A stretch of 64,000 bases of DNA from Novosphingobium sp. EMRT-2 (GCF_005145025.1 NZ_CP039697.1:434001-498000), one strand, 5' to 3'; counted from the first letter of the stretch, positions 35,162 through 46,045 are shown. Notes: generated by a model not told the origin, from the sequence alone. Numbers and translations: made by a program.

Positions 35162-37105
35162 TCATGAGGCTGTCGTCGGCCAGTAGGTCGCATAGCGCTC
35201 ATGGGCGATCCTGAAATAGGGCACGAGGCGGACCGGGGCACCCGTCGATGACGGCACGGTGAAGTGCAGCGGCTCCGGGCCGGGGCGAATCCGGTCCAGA
35301 ATATCCTCCGGATCGCCAGCCAGTTGCGGCGGCGTGAACGGGCCATCGTTATAGGCGCCATAGAGGCGTTCGTTGACGATCACATCGGCCCCCTCCTGCA
35401 GACCTTCATGGCCGAGCGCGCCGGCCAGCACGAGCGGACCGTACGTGAACGCCACGATGTCCGGCGCGGCGGGCGCGCGGTCGATCGCGAGATGCATGGC
35501 CAGCACCAGCTCCACCTGATCGCCGTTCTCCCAGGCGCGGCGCACGTCAATGAAACGACCGGGGCTTTGCGACCGCGCGACCTCGCGCCCGTTCACGAGC
35601 ACGGTCGCCTCCTTGCTCCAGCGCGGGTGACGTAGCTTGAGCGTCGCTTCGGTCGGGCGCTTCAACGCCCATTTCAGCAAGGTCGACGGGCGCTCGGGGA
35701 AAGCGGTGGTCTGGGTCAACACCGCATCGCGTTCGGCCCAGCGCACGGTCGAGGGGATGAACAGGTTCACGACGATACTGTCGTCATCCCGGAAATAGAT
35801 CGAATCGCGATACTTGACGTGGTTTTCCATGCCCGTGCCGGTGCAGCACCAGAACGAATCCTCGGGCGTGTGGTACAGCTTCATGTAGCCCGGCCGTGCG
35901 CCCTGGAAATAGGTGACCATGCCGCTGTCCGGGTCCTGCGACGCAAGAATGCCGTTGTACAGCACGCGCTCGTAGTAATCGGCATAATCGGCCTGTGGAT
36001 CGCGCAGGAACAGCGCGCGGGTCAGGCGGAGCATGTTGTGCTGGCAGCACGTCTCGCCGCCCTTCGCCGAGAACACGTGGCTGGCGAAATCGGCCATCGG
36101 GAAGAAGTGCTCGTTGTCGCCGTGGCCGCCGGTCGCGAACGAGCGGGTCTGCGCCACCGTCTTCCAGAAGAACGCGGCGGCGTTCTGGTAGGCGGCGTCG
36201 CCCGTGGCTTCGTAAACGCGCTCAAATCCGATGATCTTGGGTATCTGCGTGTTGGCATGCAGCCCGTCGAGATGATCGCGCTCCTGCGACAGCGGCTCCA
36301 GGATCGCCTTGTGCGAAAAGCGGCGGGCCAGATCGCGGTATTCGGGCTTGCCGGTCATGAAATAGAGATCGGCGAGAACCTCGTTCATGCCGCCGTGCTC
36401 GGTATCGAGCATGGCCTCGAATTGCGTGTCCGACAGCGGGGCGGTGGCGATCACCGCCCAATCGGCAAGGCGCGTCAGAACCTCGCGCGCCGTGGCGCTT
36501 TCGGCCAGCAGCGCCCCGTCGCGCAGCCCCGCGAAGATCTTGTGCAGCGTGTACCAGGGCACGCCCGTGATCGGCTCCCCGCGCAGATGCGCCGCAACCA
36601 GCGCGACACCCTTGGGAAACGCGCAGACCAGGCCGGTGCCCGACGCCCGCTGGCATTCCGCCAGTTCGCCGGCGATATAGTCCACCCGTTGCCGGAACCG
36701 GCGATCCCGGGTCGATCGCCACGCCAGCGCGCAGGCCGACAGATAGTGGCCAAGCGTATGCCCGTGGCAGTTGATGTCCGCCCAGATGCTCGCGGATTCC
36801 CAGCCGCCATAGACCGGCGCCTTGGGCACAAGCCCCGCGTTGATCCGGAAGTTGTGCAACAGCCGGTCGGGCTGCAGGCGCAGCAGATAGGCTTCGGTCA
36901 TGCGCTGGGCGTGCAGGAATGGGCCTTCGCCCAGATCGACATCGGCCAGATCGAACGGCCGCAGCGCCGGCGCGGGCACGCCTCCGGCCGGTGAGGGCGT
37001 CGCCCCTTCCACGGTGGCCGGCGCAAAACCGGCAGCCACTGCCGCCGTCGCGGCGGAACAGAGGAAGGCGCGGCGCGAATGGCCGCAGCAGGAAGCGTGG
37101 TCCAT
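35162..37105 (-). CDS. GH127-family beta-L-arabinofuranosidase, Tat-exported
   Basis: A 647-aa glycoside hydrolase of the DUF1680/GH127 family with a twin-arginine leader SRRAFL (10-15). The zinc/cysteine active site of HypBA1 is visible as ETC (E351, C353) and FWCCTGTG (C420-C421); C420 corresponds to the cysteine nucleophile. It removes beta-linked L-arabinofuranose from plant glycans or hydroxyproline-rich proteins. It is the last gene of a reverse-strand run beginning at the mutarotase (47215), 25 bp after the GH27 stop. Confidence 0.9.
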   Translation of the reverse strand: MDHASCCGHSRRAFLCSAATAAVAAGFAPATVEGATPSPAGGVPAPALRPFDLADVDLGEGPFLHAQRMTEAYLLRLQPDRLLHNFRINAGLVPKAPVYGGWESASIWADINCHGHTLGHYLSACALAWRSTRDRRFRQRVDYIAGELAECQRASGTGLVCAFPKGVALVAAHLRGEPITGVPWYTLHKIFAGLRDGALLAESATAREVLTRLADWAVIATAPLSDTQFEAMLDTEHGGMNEVLADLYFMTGKPEYRDLARRFSHKAILEPLSQERDHLDGLHANTQIPKIIGFERVYEATGDAAYQNAAAFFWKTVAQTRSFATGGHGDNEHFFPMADFASHVFSAKGGETCCQHNMLRLTRALFLRDPQADYADYYERVLYNGILASQDPDSGMVTYFQGARPGYMKLYHTPEDSFWCCTGTGMENHVKYRDSIYFRDDDSIVVNLFIPSTVRWAERDAVLTQTTAFPERPSTLLKWALKRPTEATLKLRHPRWSKEATVLVNGREVARSQSPGRFIDVRRAWENGDQVELVLAMHLAIDRAPAAPDIVAFTYGPLVLAGALGHEGLQEGADVIVNERLYGAYNDGPFTPPQLAGDPEDILDRIRPGPEPLHFTVPSSTGAPVRLVPYFRIAHERYATYWPTTAS

Positions 37106-37130
37106 GGTTTTCCCTCGCACGGGTCCAAAT

Positions 37131-39047
37131 TCAGTTGCGCCGCGATCCATTCGGACGAAGCAGGGCGGCTTCTCCCCAGTTGACCGGAATGTCTGCGGCG
37201 ACCACGCCGGAACTGCGGGTCACCAGTTCGACAATCCGGGCGCCCGCTAGGTCTGCCGTCAGCAGCTGCGCCTGATCGCCCCGCCGGAGCGGCCGTGACT
37301 GGGCAAGCAACCGGCCATCGCCGTACACCTGGAAAGTGACCGGCGGCGTATCGGGCGCGGCGGAATCATCGATCCCCACCCGCGCGCGGAATTGCCGGTA
37401 TCCCCCGCTACGCACTTCCAGACGTGAATTGGCCAGCACGCCGATCCCGTTCGCCAGCCATTGCCCGGCGATGCGCTGCGGCTGGTCGTAAGGCGTGCGA
37501 TCCACCCGTGCGCCGCCCCAGCCGCCATAGCGCGGGAAATCGCCCTTGCCGCGCGTGCCCTGCCATTGCAGCGGCGCGCGGTGAACCAGCGGGTCCGGCT
37601 GGGGCACCTGCACGCCGTCCACCGCCGGGTTCACGCTGCCGGGCTGCTCGGAAAGATAGACTCCGTCCGCCAGCAGGCGCGTTCCCCGCGCGGTGAAGAT
37701 CAGCGTTTCGCGCGACTCGAGGTGAAGCCCGACCTCGCCCGTGAAACTGGACATCGCGCCCGACCACAGATCGGTCAGCCCTATTTCTCCCGTATCGGCG
37801 AACGCCAAATGCGCGGCGGTCAGTTTCATGTCCACCGGGCCGCTGCCCCGGTTGAACACCGCCACCGCCTTGTCGCCGGTCGCCAGCGTCTTGACGAAGA
37901 TCTGCACCTCGTCGCTGTCGAACGCGAGCGTCGCCTGGTTGCCGGCCGGGTCCTGATCGATCGCGATGATGCGTTCGTTGCCCAGCAGCTCCAGCAGCGC
38001 GGGCGAGGCGTGGCGCAGGTCATAGCCGATGAACAGCGGCGCATTGACCATCGCCCACAGCGCGAAGTGCGATCGCGCCTCGGTCAGGTGATGCTCGTCG
38101 AAATCGCCGGTGCCGACGAACAGCATGTCGGGATCGTTCCAGGAGCCGGGGTGCGCATAGAGCGGCCGGCGCGCGACGGTATCGAGATTGTGCAACATTC
38201 TGGCCCAGCTCGGCGCAATGTCCTCGCTGGTGCGCGACATGCCGCCGACATCCTTGCCCCAGGCGCGCACGTCGGCGGAGCCCCACAGGCAGATCGAGAA
38301 GATATAGTGGCCGTCGGGCCGGTAGCGCTGGATCGCATCGGCCACTTCGCCATAGAGGCGCCGCACCGCGGCCACGTCGGTCCGCGCCAGGCTATCGGAA
38401 TCCACCAGCGGCGGCAGCGCGCGATAGCGCCCGGAGCGGACTTCGGGATGATCCGCCGGCAGCCCGCGAATGCCGCAGCCGTCCACCTTGATGAAATCGA
38501 AGCCCCAGTCCTGGAAATAGAGCCGGATGTCCTGATCGATGTGGCCATAGAGCCCCACCTCGCGCTCCGCCACGCTGCCTTCGGGCTGGTTGGGCATGGT
38601 CGAGGTATAGACCTGCCCGCACGAATTGCGCCCGATATCGCTGTAGATGCCGGCCTTGAAGCCCATCGCGTGCAGGCGATCGGTGAAGGGACGGAAACCG
38701 GGATCGGCCCCCTGCACGATGGCCGAGGGAAACTGCGCGGTGCGGGGCATCATGCGGCCGTCCGGCTGGCGCCGCTTGAGCCACCAGCCGTCATCGACGT
38801 TGATGTAGCGATAGCCTTTGGCGGCAAGCCCCGAACGGAGGATCGCCTCCGCCGAACCCATGATCTTCTCTTCCGAAATGTCCGAGGTGAAGGCGTTCCA
38901 CGAATTCCACCCCATCGGCGGCACGGAGGCGTCGCCACGCACGTTGGCGGTCCATCGCCCGGTGGGGTCCAGCGGGTCCGCCTGGGCGACCGCCGGAATG
39001 GAAGCCAGCGCCAGCGCGGCGATGGCCGGCACGAACAGGCACTTCAC
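37131..39047 (-). CDS. GH27 alpha-galactosidase with C-terminal NPCBM-like domain
   Basis: A 638-aa exported enzyme. The signal peptide ends near AVAQA (about 22). The GH27 barrel (about 42-420) contains GWNSWNAF, INVDDGW, the nucleophile D189 in IKVDGCG and the acid/base D276 in SRTSEDI. Residues about 500-635 form an NPCBM-like domain (VDRTPYDQPQRIAGQWLANGIGVLANSRLEV), often found in galactose-binding accessory regions. It hydrolyses alpha-galactosides from galactomannan, xyloglucan or galactosylated arabinoxylan. GTG 39047 overlaps the esterase stop (GTGA). The larger in-frame opening upstream of 39047 lies inside the esterase gene and is rejected. Confidence 0.9.
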   Translation of the reverse strand: MKCLFVPAIAALALASIPAVAQADPLDPTGRWTANVRGDASVPPMGWNSWNAFTSDISEEKIMGSAEAILRSGLAAKGYRYINVDDGWWLKRRQPDGRMMPRTAQFPSAIVQGADPGFRPFTDRLHAMGFKAGIYSDIGRNSCGQVYTSTMPNQPEGSVAEREVGLYGHIDQDIRLYFQDWGFDFIKVDGCGIRGLPADHPEVRSGRYRALPPLVDSDSLARTDVAAVRRLYGEVADAIQRYRPDGHYIFSICLWGSADVRAWGKDVGGMSRTSEDIAPSWARMLHNLDTVARRPLYAHPGSWNDPDMLFVGTGDFDEHHLTEARSHFALWAMVNAPLFIGYDLRHASPALLELLGNERIIAIDQDPAGNQATLAFDSDEVQIFVKTLATGDKAVAVFNRGSGPVDMKLTAAHLAFADTGEIGLTDLWSGAMSSFTGEVGLHLESRETLIFTARGTRLLADGVYLSEQPGSVNPAVDGVQVPQPDPLVHRAPLQWQGTRGKGDFPRYGGWGGARVDRTPYDQPQRIAGQWLANGIGVLANSRLEVRSGGYRQFRARVGIDDSAAPDTPPVTFQVYGDGRLLAQSRPLRRGDQAQLLTADLAGARIVELVTRSSGVVAADIPVNWGEAALLRPNGSRRN

Positions 39048-40123
39048 CGCTTCAACTCCCGGCCGAAGAAGGGCAGCACCTCGTCCTGAAAGCGGAAGGC
39101 GACACGGCTGACATGGGTGCCGGGATAGATGGTGAAGCTGTTCGCCACCCCGTAGCCATCGAGCAGGTCGTGGAGCTTCTGCGCATCCACCTTCAAGCTG
39201 TCCTGATCGCCCACGTCGATCGCGATCGCGCGATACTGGCGGAGGTTGCCGATGTATTGATCGGCAAAGGAGAGCGGCGCGTTGGCCGCCCACCGGGCGA
39301 TGACGTCGGGCCTTGTCACGCCGTTCTCGACGGGCAGGTCAAGGTAGAGCGGCGGCTTCTTCGGATTGGGAGACCAGGCCGCCGCCACCGCGAACTGGGC
39401 GCGCAGCGGGAACGGAAGCTTCGCCGAATCCGCCGGCGACGTCACGCTGGCCAGCGCGGCCGCCGCCTCAGGGGTGAGCGGATCGGCGGCGCGGGCCGAA
39501 AGGCAGCACGGCGACATCATGTAGAGCGCGCCGAACGTGTCGGCGTGCTTCATCCCGATCCGCGCCGTGCCATAGCCGCCCATCGAATGCCCGGCGAGCC
39601 CACGGCTCAGGCGATCGGGTATGGTGCGGTAATGCGCATCGACGTAGCGGACCAGATCGCGTGAAACGAACGTCTCGAAATCGCCCGTGGTCATCGAGCC
39701 CGAATACATCGACCCGTTGTACGCGGTCTTGGCATCGGGGATCACCACGATCATGTCCGGCAGGCCCTTGGCATAGGCGTTGGCGATCGTCTGCGGCACA
39801 TGGATCTCCTGAACCCATTGTTGGGCACCGATCGAATAGCCGTGCAGCGCATAGAGCACCGGATAGCGCCGCCTGGGCTGGGTGGCGTAGTTTGGCGGCA
39901 GCACGACGAGCACCGTCCGGTCCGCCGCCTCGCCTTCCAGATTGCCTTCCAGCGCCGCGCCATGGACCGTGATGGTCTGCACCGTCAGCCGCGGCGCGCC
40001 GGCGACGACCGGCGGACTCTCGGTCACCGCCTGGGAAAACGCCGGGGACGCCGCGAAGCTGGCGCCTATGAGGACAAGCCCGGCGAGAAGACCTTTCCGA
40101 TTGAATAACAAGGATTTGCCCAC
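39044..40123 (-). CDS. CE1-like esterase, exported
   Basis: A 359-aa alpha/beta-hydrolase of the putative-esterase (D-type/CE1) family. The signal peptide ends about residue 31 (PAFSQA). The nucleophile S180 is in AGHSMGG; the Asp is near VGDQDSLKVD and the His in YPGTHVSRVAF. Relatives remove ferulic or acetyl groups from arabinoxylan, which suits the surrounding arabinosidases. ATG 40123 is used, 16 bp after the GH95 stop. Confidence 0.82.
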   Translation of the reverse strand: MGKSLLFNRKGLLAGLVLIGASFAASPAFSQAVTESPPVVAGAPRLTVQTITVHGAALEGNLEGEAADRTVLVVLPPNYATQPRRRYPVLYALHGYSIGAQQWVQEIHVPQTIANAYAKGLPDMIVVIPDAKTAYNGSMYSGSMTTGDFETFVSRDLVRYVDAHYRTIPDRLSRGLAGHSMGGYGTARIGMKHADTFGALYMMSPCCLSARAADPLTPEAAAALASVTSPADSAKLPFPLRAQFAVAAAWSPNPKKPPLYLDLPVENGVTRPDVIARWAANAPLSFADQYIGNLRQYRAIAIDVGDQDSLKVDAQKLHDLLDGYGVANSFTIYPGTHVSRVAFRFQDEVLPFFGRELKR

Positions 40124-40139
40124 GTTCAGTTCCTTTCCT

Positions 40140-42515
40140 TCACGACGCGCCCGGTGCCAGTTGCAGGCCCGGGCCGTTCAGTATCACGCTCTTCCCCGGC
40201 GCCAGCCGCACGCTGCGGCGCGCATCGCCACACCGGACGACCAGCGAACCGGGGACATCGGCGGTCAGCACCGCCCGTTCCAGCCGTCCGCCCCGCCACG
40301 CGATATCGACGCCAATCGCCCCGCGCGCGCGCAGGCCGCACACCGATCCGGACGGCCAGGCACGCGGCAGCGCGGGCAACAGCAGCAGTTCCCCGTCGCG
40401 GCTCTGTATCAGCATCTCGGCCACGGCGCGGGTGCCGCCGAAATTGCCGTCGATCTGAAAGGGCGGATGCGCATCGAACAGGTTGGGATAGGTGCGATCG
40501 GCCCCCAGCAGGAAAACGAGGATGCGATGCGCATGGTCGCCATCGCGCAGCCTGGCCCACAGGTTGGCCCGCCACGCTGTCGCCCAGCCGGTCGATTCAT
40601 CGCCGCGCAGCTCCAGCGACCGCCGCGCCGCGCGCGCCAGCGCCGGGGTCGTATCGGGATCGATCTGACCGCTGGGAAACAGGCCATAGAGATGGGAGAC
40701 GTGCCGGTGATGCGCATCGGGGGCGGCGGCGTCCCAATCGGCCTGCCATTCCTGAAGCTGCCCTTGCGTGCCGATGCGGTCGGGCGCCAGCCGCGCGCGG
40801 GCAGCGCGGAGCTGCGCCGCGAAACCGGCGTCGGTATGCAGGATGGCGGCGGCCTGTGCCGTCCGGTCGAACAGGTCGCGCAGGATCTGCTGGTCCATCG
40901 CCGGCCCCGCGCACAGCGACGCTCCTTGGGGGTGCTCGTTCTCGGGCGACAGCGACGGGTTGGTCACGAGATATCCGCTGGCCGGATCGGTCTGCAGCGT
41001 ATCGAGGAAGAACAGCGCCGCCCCGCGCATCAGCGGATAGACCGTGCGCAGATAGGCGATGTCGCGCCCGTAGTCGTAGCGGTCCCACAGATGGAGGCAC
41101 AACCACGCCCCGCCCATCGGCCACAGGCCGTATTGCGCGCCGTCGATGGGGGCCGTAGCCCGCCAGCCATCGGTATTGTGATGCGCCACCCAGCCGCGCG
41201 CGCCGTACATCGCGCGCGCCGTGTGTTCGCCCGTGATCGCCAGCTCGCGGACCAGTTGCACGAGCGGCGCGACGCACTCCGGCAGCGCGGTCACTTCCGC
41301 CGGCCAGTAGTTCATCTCGGTGTTGATGTTGATCGTGTACTTCGAGCCCCACGGCGGCTGCGGCGCATCGTTCCACAGCCCCTGCAGGTTGGCCGGCGGG
41401 CCGCCGGGGCGCGACGAGCAGATCAGCAGGTAGCGCCCGTAATCGAAATAGAGCGCCGCCAGCGCCGGGTCGTCCGTGGTTGCGCCGGCGCGGATGCGCT
41501 CGTCGGTGGGGCGGTCCATCGCGGGGGTGCGGCCCAGGTCCAGACGGACGCGGCGGAACAGCCGCCGGTGCTCCGCCGCCGTATCTTCGGCGATGCGGGC
41601 AAAGCCCTTGGACGCAGCGCGCTCGATCTGCGCGGCCGTGGTGGTTGCGGGATCACCGCCGACATCGTCGAAACGGCGGTAGCTGGTGGCCATCGCGACG
41701 AGGATGGTCACCGTATCGGCACCGCGAACCGCTAGCCGTTCGCCCCGCGCTTCGGTCACGCCGCCCTGCGCCATCACGCGGACGGCCGTGGCGAAGCGCA
41801 GCGCGCCGGCCACGCCGTTCTCCGCCGGGCCTTGCCCGGCAAGCCGGATCGTGTCGCCGCTCGCGATCACGGTGCCGCGCTGCGGCGTGGTCAGCGCCAC
41901 ATCGAGGTCGATCCGCCCCGGCCGGTCGCAGGTCAATTCGATCGCGATCACCTGGTCCACCGGCGAGGCCACGACCGCGCGGCGGTAGCGCAAGTATTGT
42001 GTGGCGAACCGCGTGGTGGCGAGCGCCGCGTCAAGATCAAGCTCGCGCCGGTAATCGACCAGCGGGCCAAGGCCGGGCAGGTCCAGCAGCAGATCGCCGA
42101 TCGGCTGGTAGGACATCTGGCCCAGCGGCTTGGCCATCAGCCGCGCGTTGGCCAGCGCCTGCGCTTCCGCGAATTGCCCGGCGAAGATCAGCCGACGCAC
42201 TTCCGCCAGCGCCCCCTTTGCCCCCGGATTGACCGGATCGTAGGGGCCACCGCTCCAGAACGTCGCCTCGTTGAGCGCGATCCGCTCGTGCGCGCCACCG
42301 CCGAACACCATCGCCCCCAGCCGGCCGTTGCCCACAGGCAGCGCCTCTGTCCATTGCTCCGCCGGTTGGCGATACCACAGCCGCGCGGCCGGGATCGGCG
42401 GCTCCGCCAGCGCCAGGTCGGGAACTGCAAGCCCGGAAACCGTAAATCCAGCGCCCAGCCCGACCGCGCCTTCGATCAGGCCCCGGCGGGTGATGCCGCG
42501 CGCTTCGTCCGTCAT
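40140..42515 (-). CDS. GH95-family alpha-L-fucosidase/galactosidase, Tat-exported
   Basis: A 791-aa enzyme with a twin-arginine leader ITRRGLIEGAVG (about 8-19) followed by the GH95 N-terminal beta domain (LWYRQPAEQWTEALPVGNGRLGAMVFGG, about 43-70), the (alpha/alpha)6 barrel with NLQGLWNDAPQPPWGSKYTININTEMNYWP (about 365-395) and a C-terminal beta domain. The family cleaves alpha-1,2-L-fucose or alpha-L-galactose from xyloglucan side chains. ATG 42515 lies 25 bp after the GH51 stop. Confidence 0.9.
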   Translation of the reverse strand: MTDEARGITRRGLIEGAVGLGAGFTVSGLAVPDLALAEPPIPAARLWYRQPAEQWTEALPVGNGRLGAMVFGGGAHERIALNEATFWSGGPYDPVNPGAKGALAEVRRLIFAGQFAEAQALANARLMAKPLGQMSYQPIGDLLLDLPGLGPLVDYRRELDLDAALATTRFATQYLRYRRAVVASPVDQVIAIELTCDRPGRIDLDVALTTPQRGTVIASGDTIRLAGQGPAENGVAGALRFATAVRVMAQGGVTEARGERLAVRGADTVTILVAMATSYRRFDDVGGDPATTTAAQIERAASKGFARIAEDTAAEHRRLFRRVRLDLGRTPAMDRPTDERIRAGATTDDPALAALYFDYGRYLLICSSRPGGPPANLQGLWNDAPQPPWGSKYTININTEMNYWPAEVTALPECVAPLVQLVRELAITGEHTARAMYGARGWVAHHNTDGWRATAPIDGAQYGLWPMGGAWLCLHLWDRYDYGRDIAYLRTVYPLMRGAALFFLDTLQTDPASGYLVTNPSLSPENEHPQGASLCAGPAMDQQILRDLFDRTAQAAAILHTDAGFAAQLRAARARLAPDRIGTQGQLQEWQADWDAAAPDAHHRHVSHLYGLFPSGQIDPDTTPALARAARRSLELRGDESTGWATAWRANLWARLRDGDHAHRILVFLLGADRTYPNLFDAHPPFQIDGNFGGTRAVAEMLIQSRDGELLLLPALPRAWPSGSVCGLRARGAIGVDIAWRGGRLERAVLTADVPGSLVVRCGDARRSVRLAPGKSVILNGPGLQLAPGAS

Positions 42516-42540
42516 CGCGGTCCCCGCCTCATGGTCCGCC

Positions 42541-44106
42541 CTACCGCAGGTCCAGCACCACCACCGACATCGCCGGCAAGGTCGCAGTGACCGCCCCGCC
42601 CGCGATCCGCGCGCCGGTGAACGCCACCGGCCGCACCACATCGGGGGCGTCGAAGCTGTTGTGCGCGTCCATCGCCGTGCCGGTGACGATCCGCCCCGTC
42701 ACCGCGCCCGCCCGCACGCCGGCTAGGCCGATCGACACCGGGATCGCGCGGTGTGGATCGAGGTTGACCAGCGCCACGTGCACCTGACCCGCCGTATCGC
42801 GCACGGCCGAGGCGCTGATCGCCGGCACCGTGACGTCGCCGTTGCGGTACAGCGGCGATTGCAGATCGATCGGCAGCGTCGTCGCGTCCTGCCACGGCTT
42901 GTAGAGGTCGAAAACCCAATAGGTGGGAGTCTTCACCATCTTCGCGCCGTCGGTCAGCAGCATCGCCTGCAGCACGTTCACCATCTGCGCGATCGCCGCC
43001 ATCTTCACGCGATCGGCATGGTGCGCGAAGATGTTGAGGTTGAGGCCCGCCACCACCGCATCGCGCAGGCTGTTCTGCTGCACCAGGAAGCCGGGGTTGG
43101 AGCCGGGCGCCGGATCGTACCACGTCCCCCATTCGTCGACGACCAGCCACTTCTTCTTCTCGGGATCGTACTTGTCCATGATCGCCGAATGCCTGGTGAT
43201 GTATTCATCGATGCGCAGCGTGTTGCGCATCGTCGTCGCCCATTCGCGCTCGGGGAAGCCCAGCGCCGCGCCCTTGTCGTTCCAATCCTTGTCGCGCGGG
43301 CGGGTGTAGTAATGCAGCGAGAGGCCATCGATGTACTTGCCCGAAAGCTTCATCAGCGTCTCGGTCCACGGATAGTCCTCGTCGCTGGGGCCGCTGGCGA
43401 TCTTGAGCATCTTGTCCTTGCCGCCGGCCTTGGCGAACTGGGCGAAGCGGTTGGTGAGATCGGCGGCATATTCGGCGCGCATGTTGCCGCCGCAGCCCCA
43501 CAGCTCGTTGCCGATGCCCAGGTAACGCACCTGGTACGGCGCGGGATGACCATTGGCCCCGCGCTCGCCCGCCAGCGTCGATCCTTCGGGCGCCGTCATG
43601 TATTCAACCCATTCGCTGGTTTCGGCGGGCGTTCCACTGCCGACGTTGGCCGATACATAGGCCTCCGCTCCCAGCCGTTCGATGAAGCCCATGTATTCGT
43701 GGGTGCCGAAGCTGTTGTCTTCGTTCACCCCGCCCCAGTTGGTGTTGATCTTCACCGGACGCTTGGCGCGCGCGCCGATGCCGTCACGCCAGTGGTATTC
43801 GTCGGCGAAGCAGCCGCCTGGCCAGCGGACCATCGGCACCTTGATCGCCTTCAGCGCTTCCAGCACATCGCGGCGATAGCCGTGATCGTTAGGGATCGGC
43901 GAGCCTTCGCCCACCCAGATGCCGCCATAGATGCCATGGCCGAGATGTTCAGCGAACTGGCCGAAGACCTGGCGGTTCATCACCGGACCGGGACGGTCCG
44001 CCTGGACCGTGACGGTCGCCCCGCCGGTCGTCTGCGCCACGGCGGGCACTGTCATCGCCAGGGCACACCCCATGGTCATGAGCGTCCGGAGGTATTTGCC
44101 ACGCAT
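42541..44106 (-). CDS. GH51 alpha-L-arabinofuranosidase, exported
   Basis: A 521-aa retaining arabinofuranosidase. The Sec signal peptide ends at VPAVAQ (about 25). The TIM barrel carries the acid/base E201 in GIGNELWG and the nucleophile E325 in VVDEWGTW, and a beta-jelly-roll follows (about 400-520). It releases alpha-L-arabinofuranose from arabinan and arabinoxylan. A GGTAGCG-containing sequence (44130-44141, GGTAGCGATTGC) lies 24 bp upstream, so an internal promoter is possible although the gene follows the dehydratase in the same direction. Confidence 0.92.
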   Translation of the reverse strand: MRGKYLRTLMTMGCALAMTVPAVAQTTGGATVTVQADRPGPVMNRQVFGQFAEHLGHGIYGGIWVGEGSPIPNDHGYRRDVLEALKAIKVPMVRWPGGCFADEYHWRDGIGARAKRPVKINTNWGGVNEDNSFGTHEYMGFIERLGAEAYVSANVGSGTPAETSEWVEYMTAPEGSTLAGERGANGHPAPYQVRYLGIGNELWGCGGNMRAEYAADLTNRFAQFAKAGGKDKMLKIASGPSDEDYPWTETLMKLSGKYIDGLSLHYYTRPRDKDWNDKGAALGFPEREWATTMRNTLRIDEYITRHSAIMDKYDPEKKKWLVVDEWGTWYDPAPGSNPGFLVQQNSLRDAVVAGLNLNIFAHHADRVKMAAIAQMVNVLQAMLLTDGAKMVKTPTYWVFDLYKPWQDATTLPIDLQSPLYRNGDVTVPAISASAVRDTAGQVHVALVNLDPHRAIPVSIGLAGVRAGAVTGRIVTGTAMDAHNSFDAPDVVRPVAFTGARIAGGAVTATLPAMSVVVLDLR

Positions 44107-44203
44107 CGATAGTCCCCTTTGTGCAGAACGGTAGCGATTGCTGCCCAGGCAGAGCGCGCCCCGCGGATGTCCGGCCGGCGCGCGCGTCCGCCCCGGCCGC
44201 GTA

Positions 44204-46012
44204 TCAATGGTTGTCGCGCGGCAGACCCCGCGTCTGCGCGATGCGCTGGTACTTCTCGGCACCTTCCAGGATCGCGCCGGTCGAAAGCTGGCCGACGCGT
44301 TCGCGCTGGATTTCCTGCCACGGCGTCTGCGAAGGCGGATAGGCATAGCCGCCCGCCGCTTCGAGCGCGGCACGGCGCGCGGCCAGTTCCGCGTCCGGCA
44401 CCAGCATGTCGGCCGTGCCCCGGCGCAAGTCGATGCGCACGCGGTCCCCGGTCTTGAGCAGGGCCAGGCCGCCCATCGCCGCCGCCTCCGGGCTGGCGTT
44501 GAGGATCGAGGGGCTGCCGCTGGTGCCCGACTGGCGCCCGTCGCCGATGCACGGCAGGGCGGTGACGCCCTCGGTGATGAGATAGGCCGGCGCGCGCATG
44601 TTGACGACCTCGGCCGCGCCCGGATAGCCGATCGGCCCCGCGCCGCGCATGAACAGCAGCGTTTCGGCGGTGATCCCGGTGGCGGGGTCATCGATCCGCG
44701 CGTGGTAGTCCTCCGGTCCGTCGAACACCACAGCCGGACCTTCGAACGCGTCGGGATCGTCCGGGTTGGACAGATAGCGCGCGCGGAATTCCTCGCTGAT
44801 CACGCTGGTCTTCATGATCGCGGAATCGAACAGGTTGCCCGAAAGCACCACGAAGCCCGCGTCCGTCTTCAGCGGCTTGTCGAACGGCAGGATCACCCGC
44901 TCGTCCTCGATCTTCGCGTCGCGGCAGTTTTCGCCCATGGTCTGGCCGTTCGCGGTCATCGCGTTCTCGGCGATCAGCCCTTGCGCGATCAGCTGGCCGA
45001 CCACGGCCGGGACGCCGCCGGCGCGATAGTAGTCCTCGCCCAGGTATTCGCCGGCGGGTTGCAGATTCACCAGCAGCGGCACCTTGTGACCCAGCCGCTG
45101 CCAGTCGGTCAGCGGAAGGTCCACGCCCACGTGGCGGGCAATCGCGGCAAGGTGGATCGGGGCGTTGGTCGATCCGCCGATGGCGGAATTGACGACGATG
45201 GCGTTGTGGAAGGCATCGAGCGTCATGATGTCCGAAGGCTTCAGGTCCTCGTGGACCATCTCGACCACCCGCTTGCCCGTGCGCCAGGCGCATTCCTGCC
45301 GGTCGCGATAGGGCGCGGGGATCGCGGCGGAGCCCGGCAGCATCATGCCCAGCGCTTCGGCCAGGCTGTTCATGGTCGTGGCCGTGCCCATGGTGTTGCA
45401 ATAGCCGGTCGATGGCGCGGAACTGGCGACGAGCTTGATGAAGCCTTCCTCGTCCAGTTCGCCCTTGGCCATCAGTTCGCGGCCCTTCCACACGATCGTG
45501 CCCGATCCGGTGCGCTCGCCCTTGAACCAGCCGTTGAGCATCGGCCCGACGGACAGCGCGATCGCCGGAATGTTCACCGTCGCCGCTGCCATCAGCAACG
45601 CGGGCGTGGTCTTGTCGCAGCCGGTGGTCAGCACCACGCCATCGATCGGATAGCCATAGAGCGCCTCGACCAGCCCGATGTAGGTCAGGTTGCGGTCCAG
45701 CCCGGCGGTCGGCCGCTTGCCCGTTTCCTGGATCGGGTGGACCGGGATTTCCAGCGCGATCCCTCCCGCCTCGCGGATGCCCTCGCGCACGCGCTCGGCC
45801 AGCACGATGTGGTGGCGGTTGCAGGGCGAAAGGTCGCTTCCGGTCTGCGCGATGCCGATAATCGGCTTGCCCGATCGCAGTTCCTCAAGGCTCAACCCGA
45901 AGTTGAGATAGCGCTCGAGATAGAGCGAGGTCATGTCGATGTTGTCGGGGTTGTCGAACCATGCGCGCGAACGCAGCTTCGGGGCGGGGCGCTTGCTGGA
46001 AGAATCGGTCAT
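44204..46012 (-). CDS. Pentonate (L-arabinonate/D-xylonate) dehydratase, IlvD/Edd family
   Basis: A 602-aa IlvD/Edd-family dehydratase. Iron-sulfur and metal residues are visible in SPCNRHH (about 64), TTGCDKT (about 131) and STGYCNTMG (about 199). It closely follows Caulobacter D-xylonate dehydratase from memory throughout, including the final NH, but family members act on L-arabinonate or D-xylonate and the two cannot be separated by sequence alone. Next to an L-arabinose 1-dehydrogenase, L-arabinonate is the likely substrate; the product is 2-keto-3-deoxy-pentonate. It lies 33 bp after the mutarotase. Confidence 0.88.
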   Translation of the reverse strand: MTDSSSKRPAPKLRSRAWFDNPDNIDMTSLYLERYLNFGLSLEELRSGKPIIGIAQTGSDLSPCNRHHIVLAERVREGIREAGGIALEIPVHPIQETGKRPTAGLDRNLTYIGLVEALYGYPIDGVVLTTGCDKTTPALLMAAATVNIPAIALSVGPMLNGWFKGERTGSGTIVWKGRELMAKGELDEEGFIKLVASSAPSTGYCNTMGTATTMNSLAEALGMMLPGSAAIPAPYRDRQECAWRTGKRVVEMVHEDLKPSDIMTLDAFHNAIVVNSAIGGSTNAPIHLAAIARHVGVDLPLTDWQRLGHKVPLLVNLQPAGEYLGEDYYRAGGVPAVVGQLIAQGLIAENAMTANGQTMGENCRDAKIEDERVILPFDKPLKTDAGFVVLSGNLFDSAIMKTSVISEEFRARYLSNPDDPDAFEGPAVVFDGPEDYHARIDDPATGITAETLLFMRGAGPIGYPGAAEVVNMRAPAYLITEGVTALPCIGDGRQSGTSGSPSILNASPEAAAMGGLALLKTGDRVRIDLRRGTADMLVPDAELAARRAALEAAGGYAYPPSQTPWQEIQRERVGQLSTGAILEGAEKYQRIAQTRGLPRDNH

Positions 46013-46045
46013 TGCGGCCTTCGGGTGCTGGAGAGGCGGAAAGGG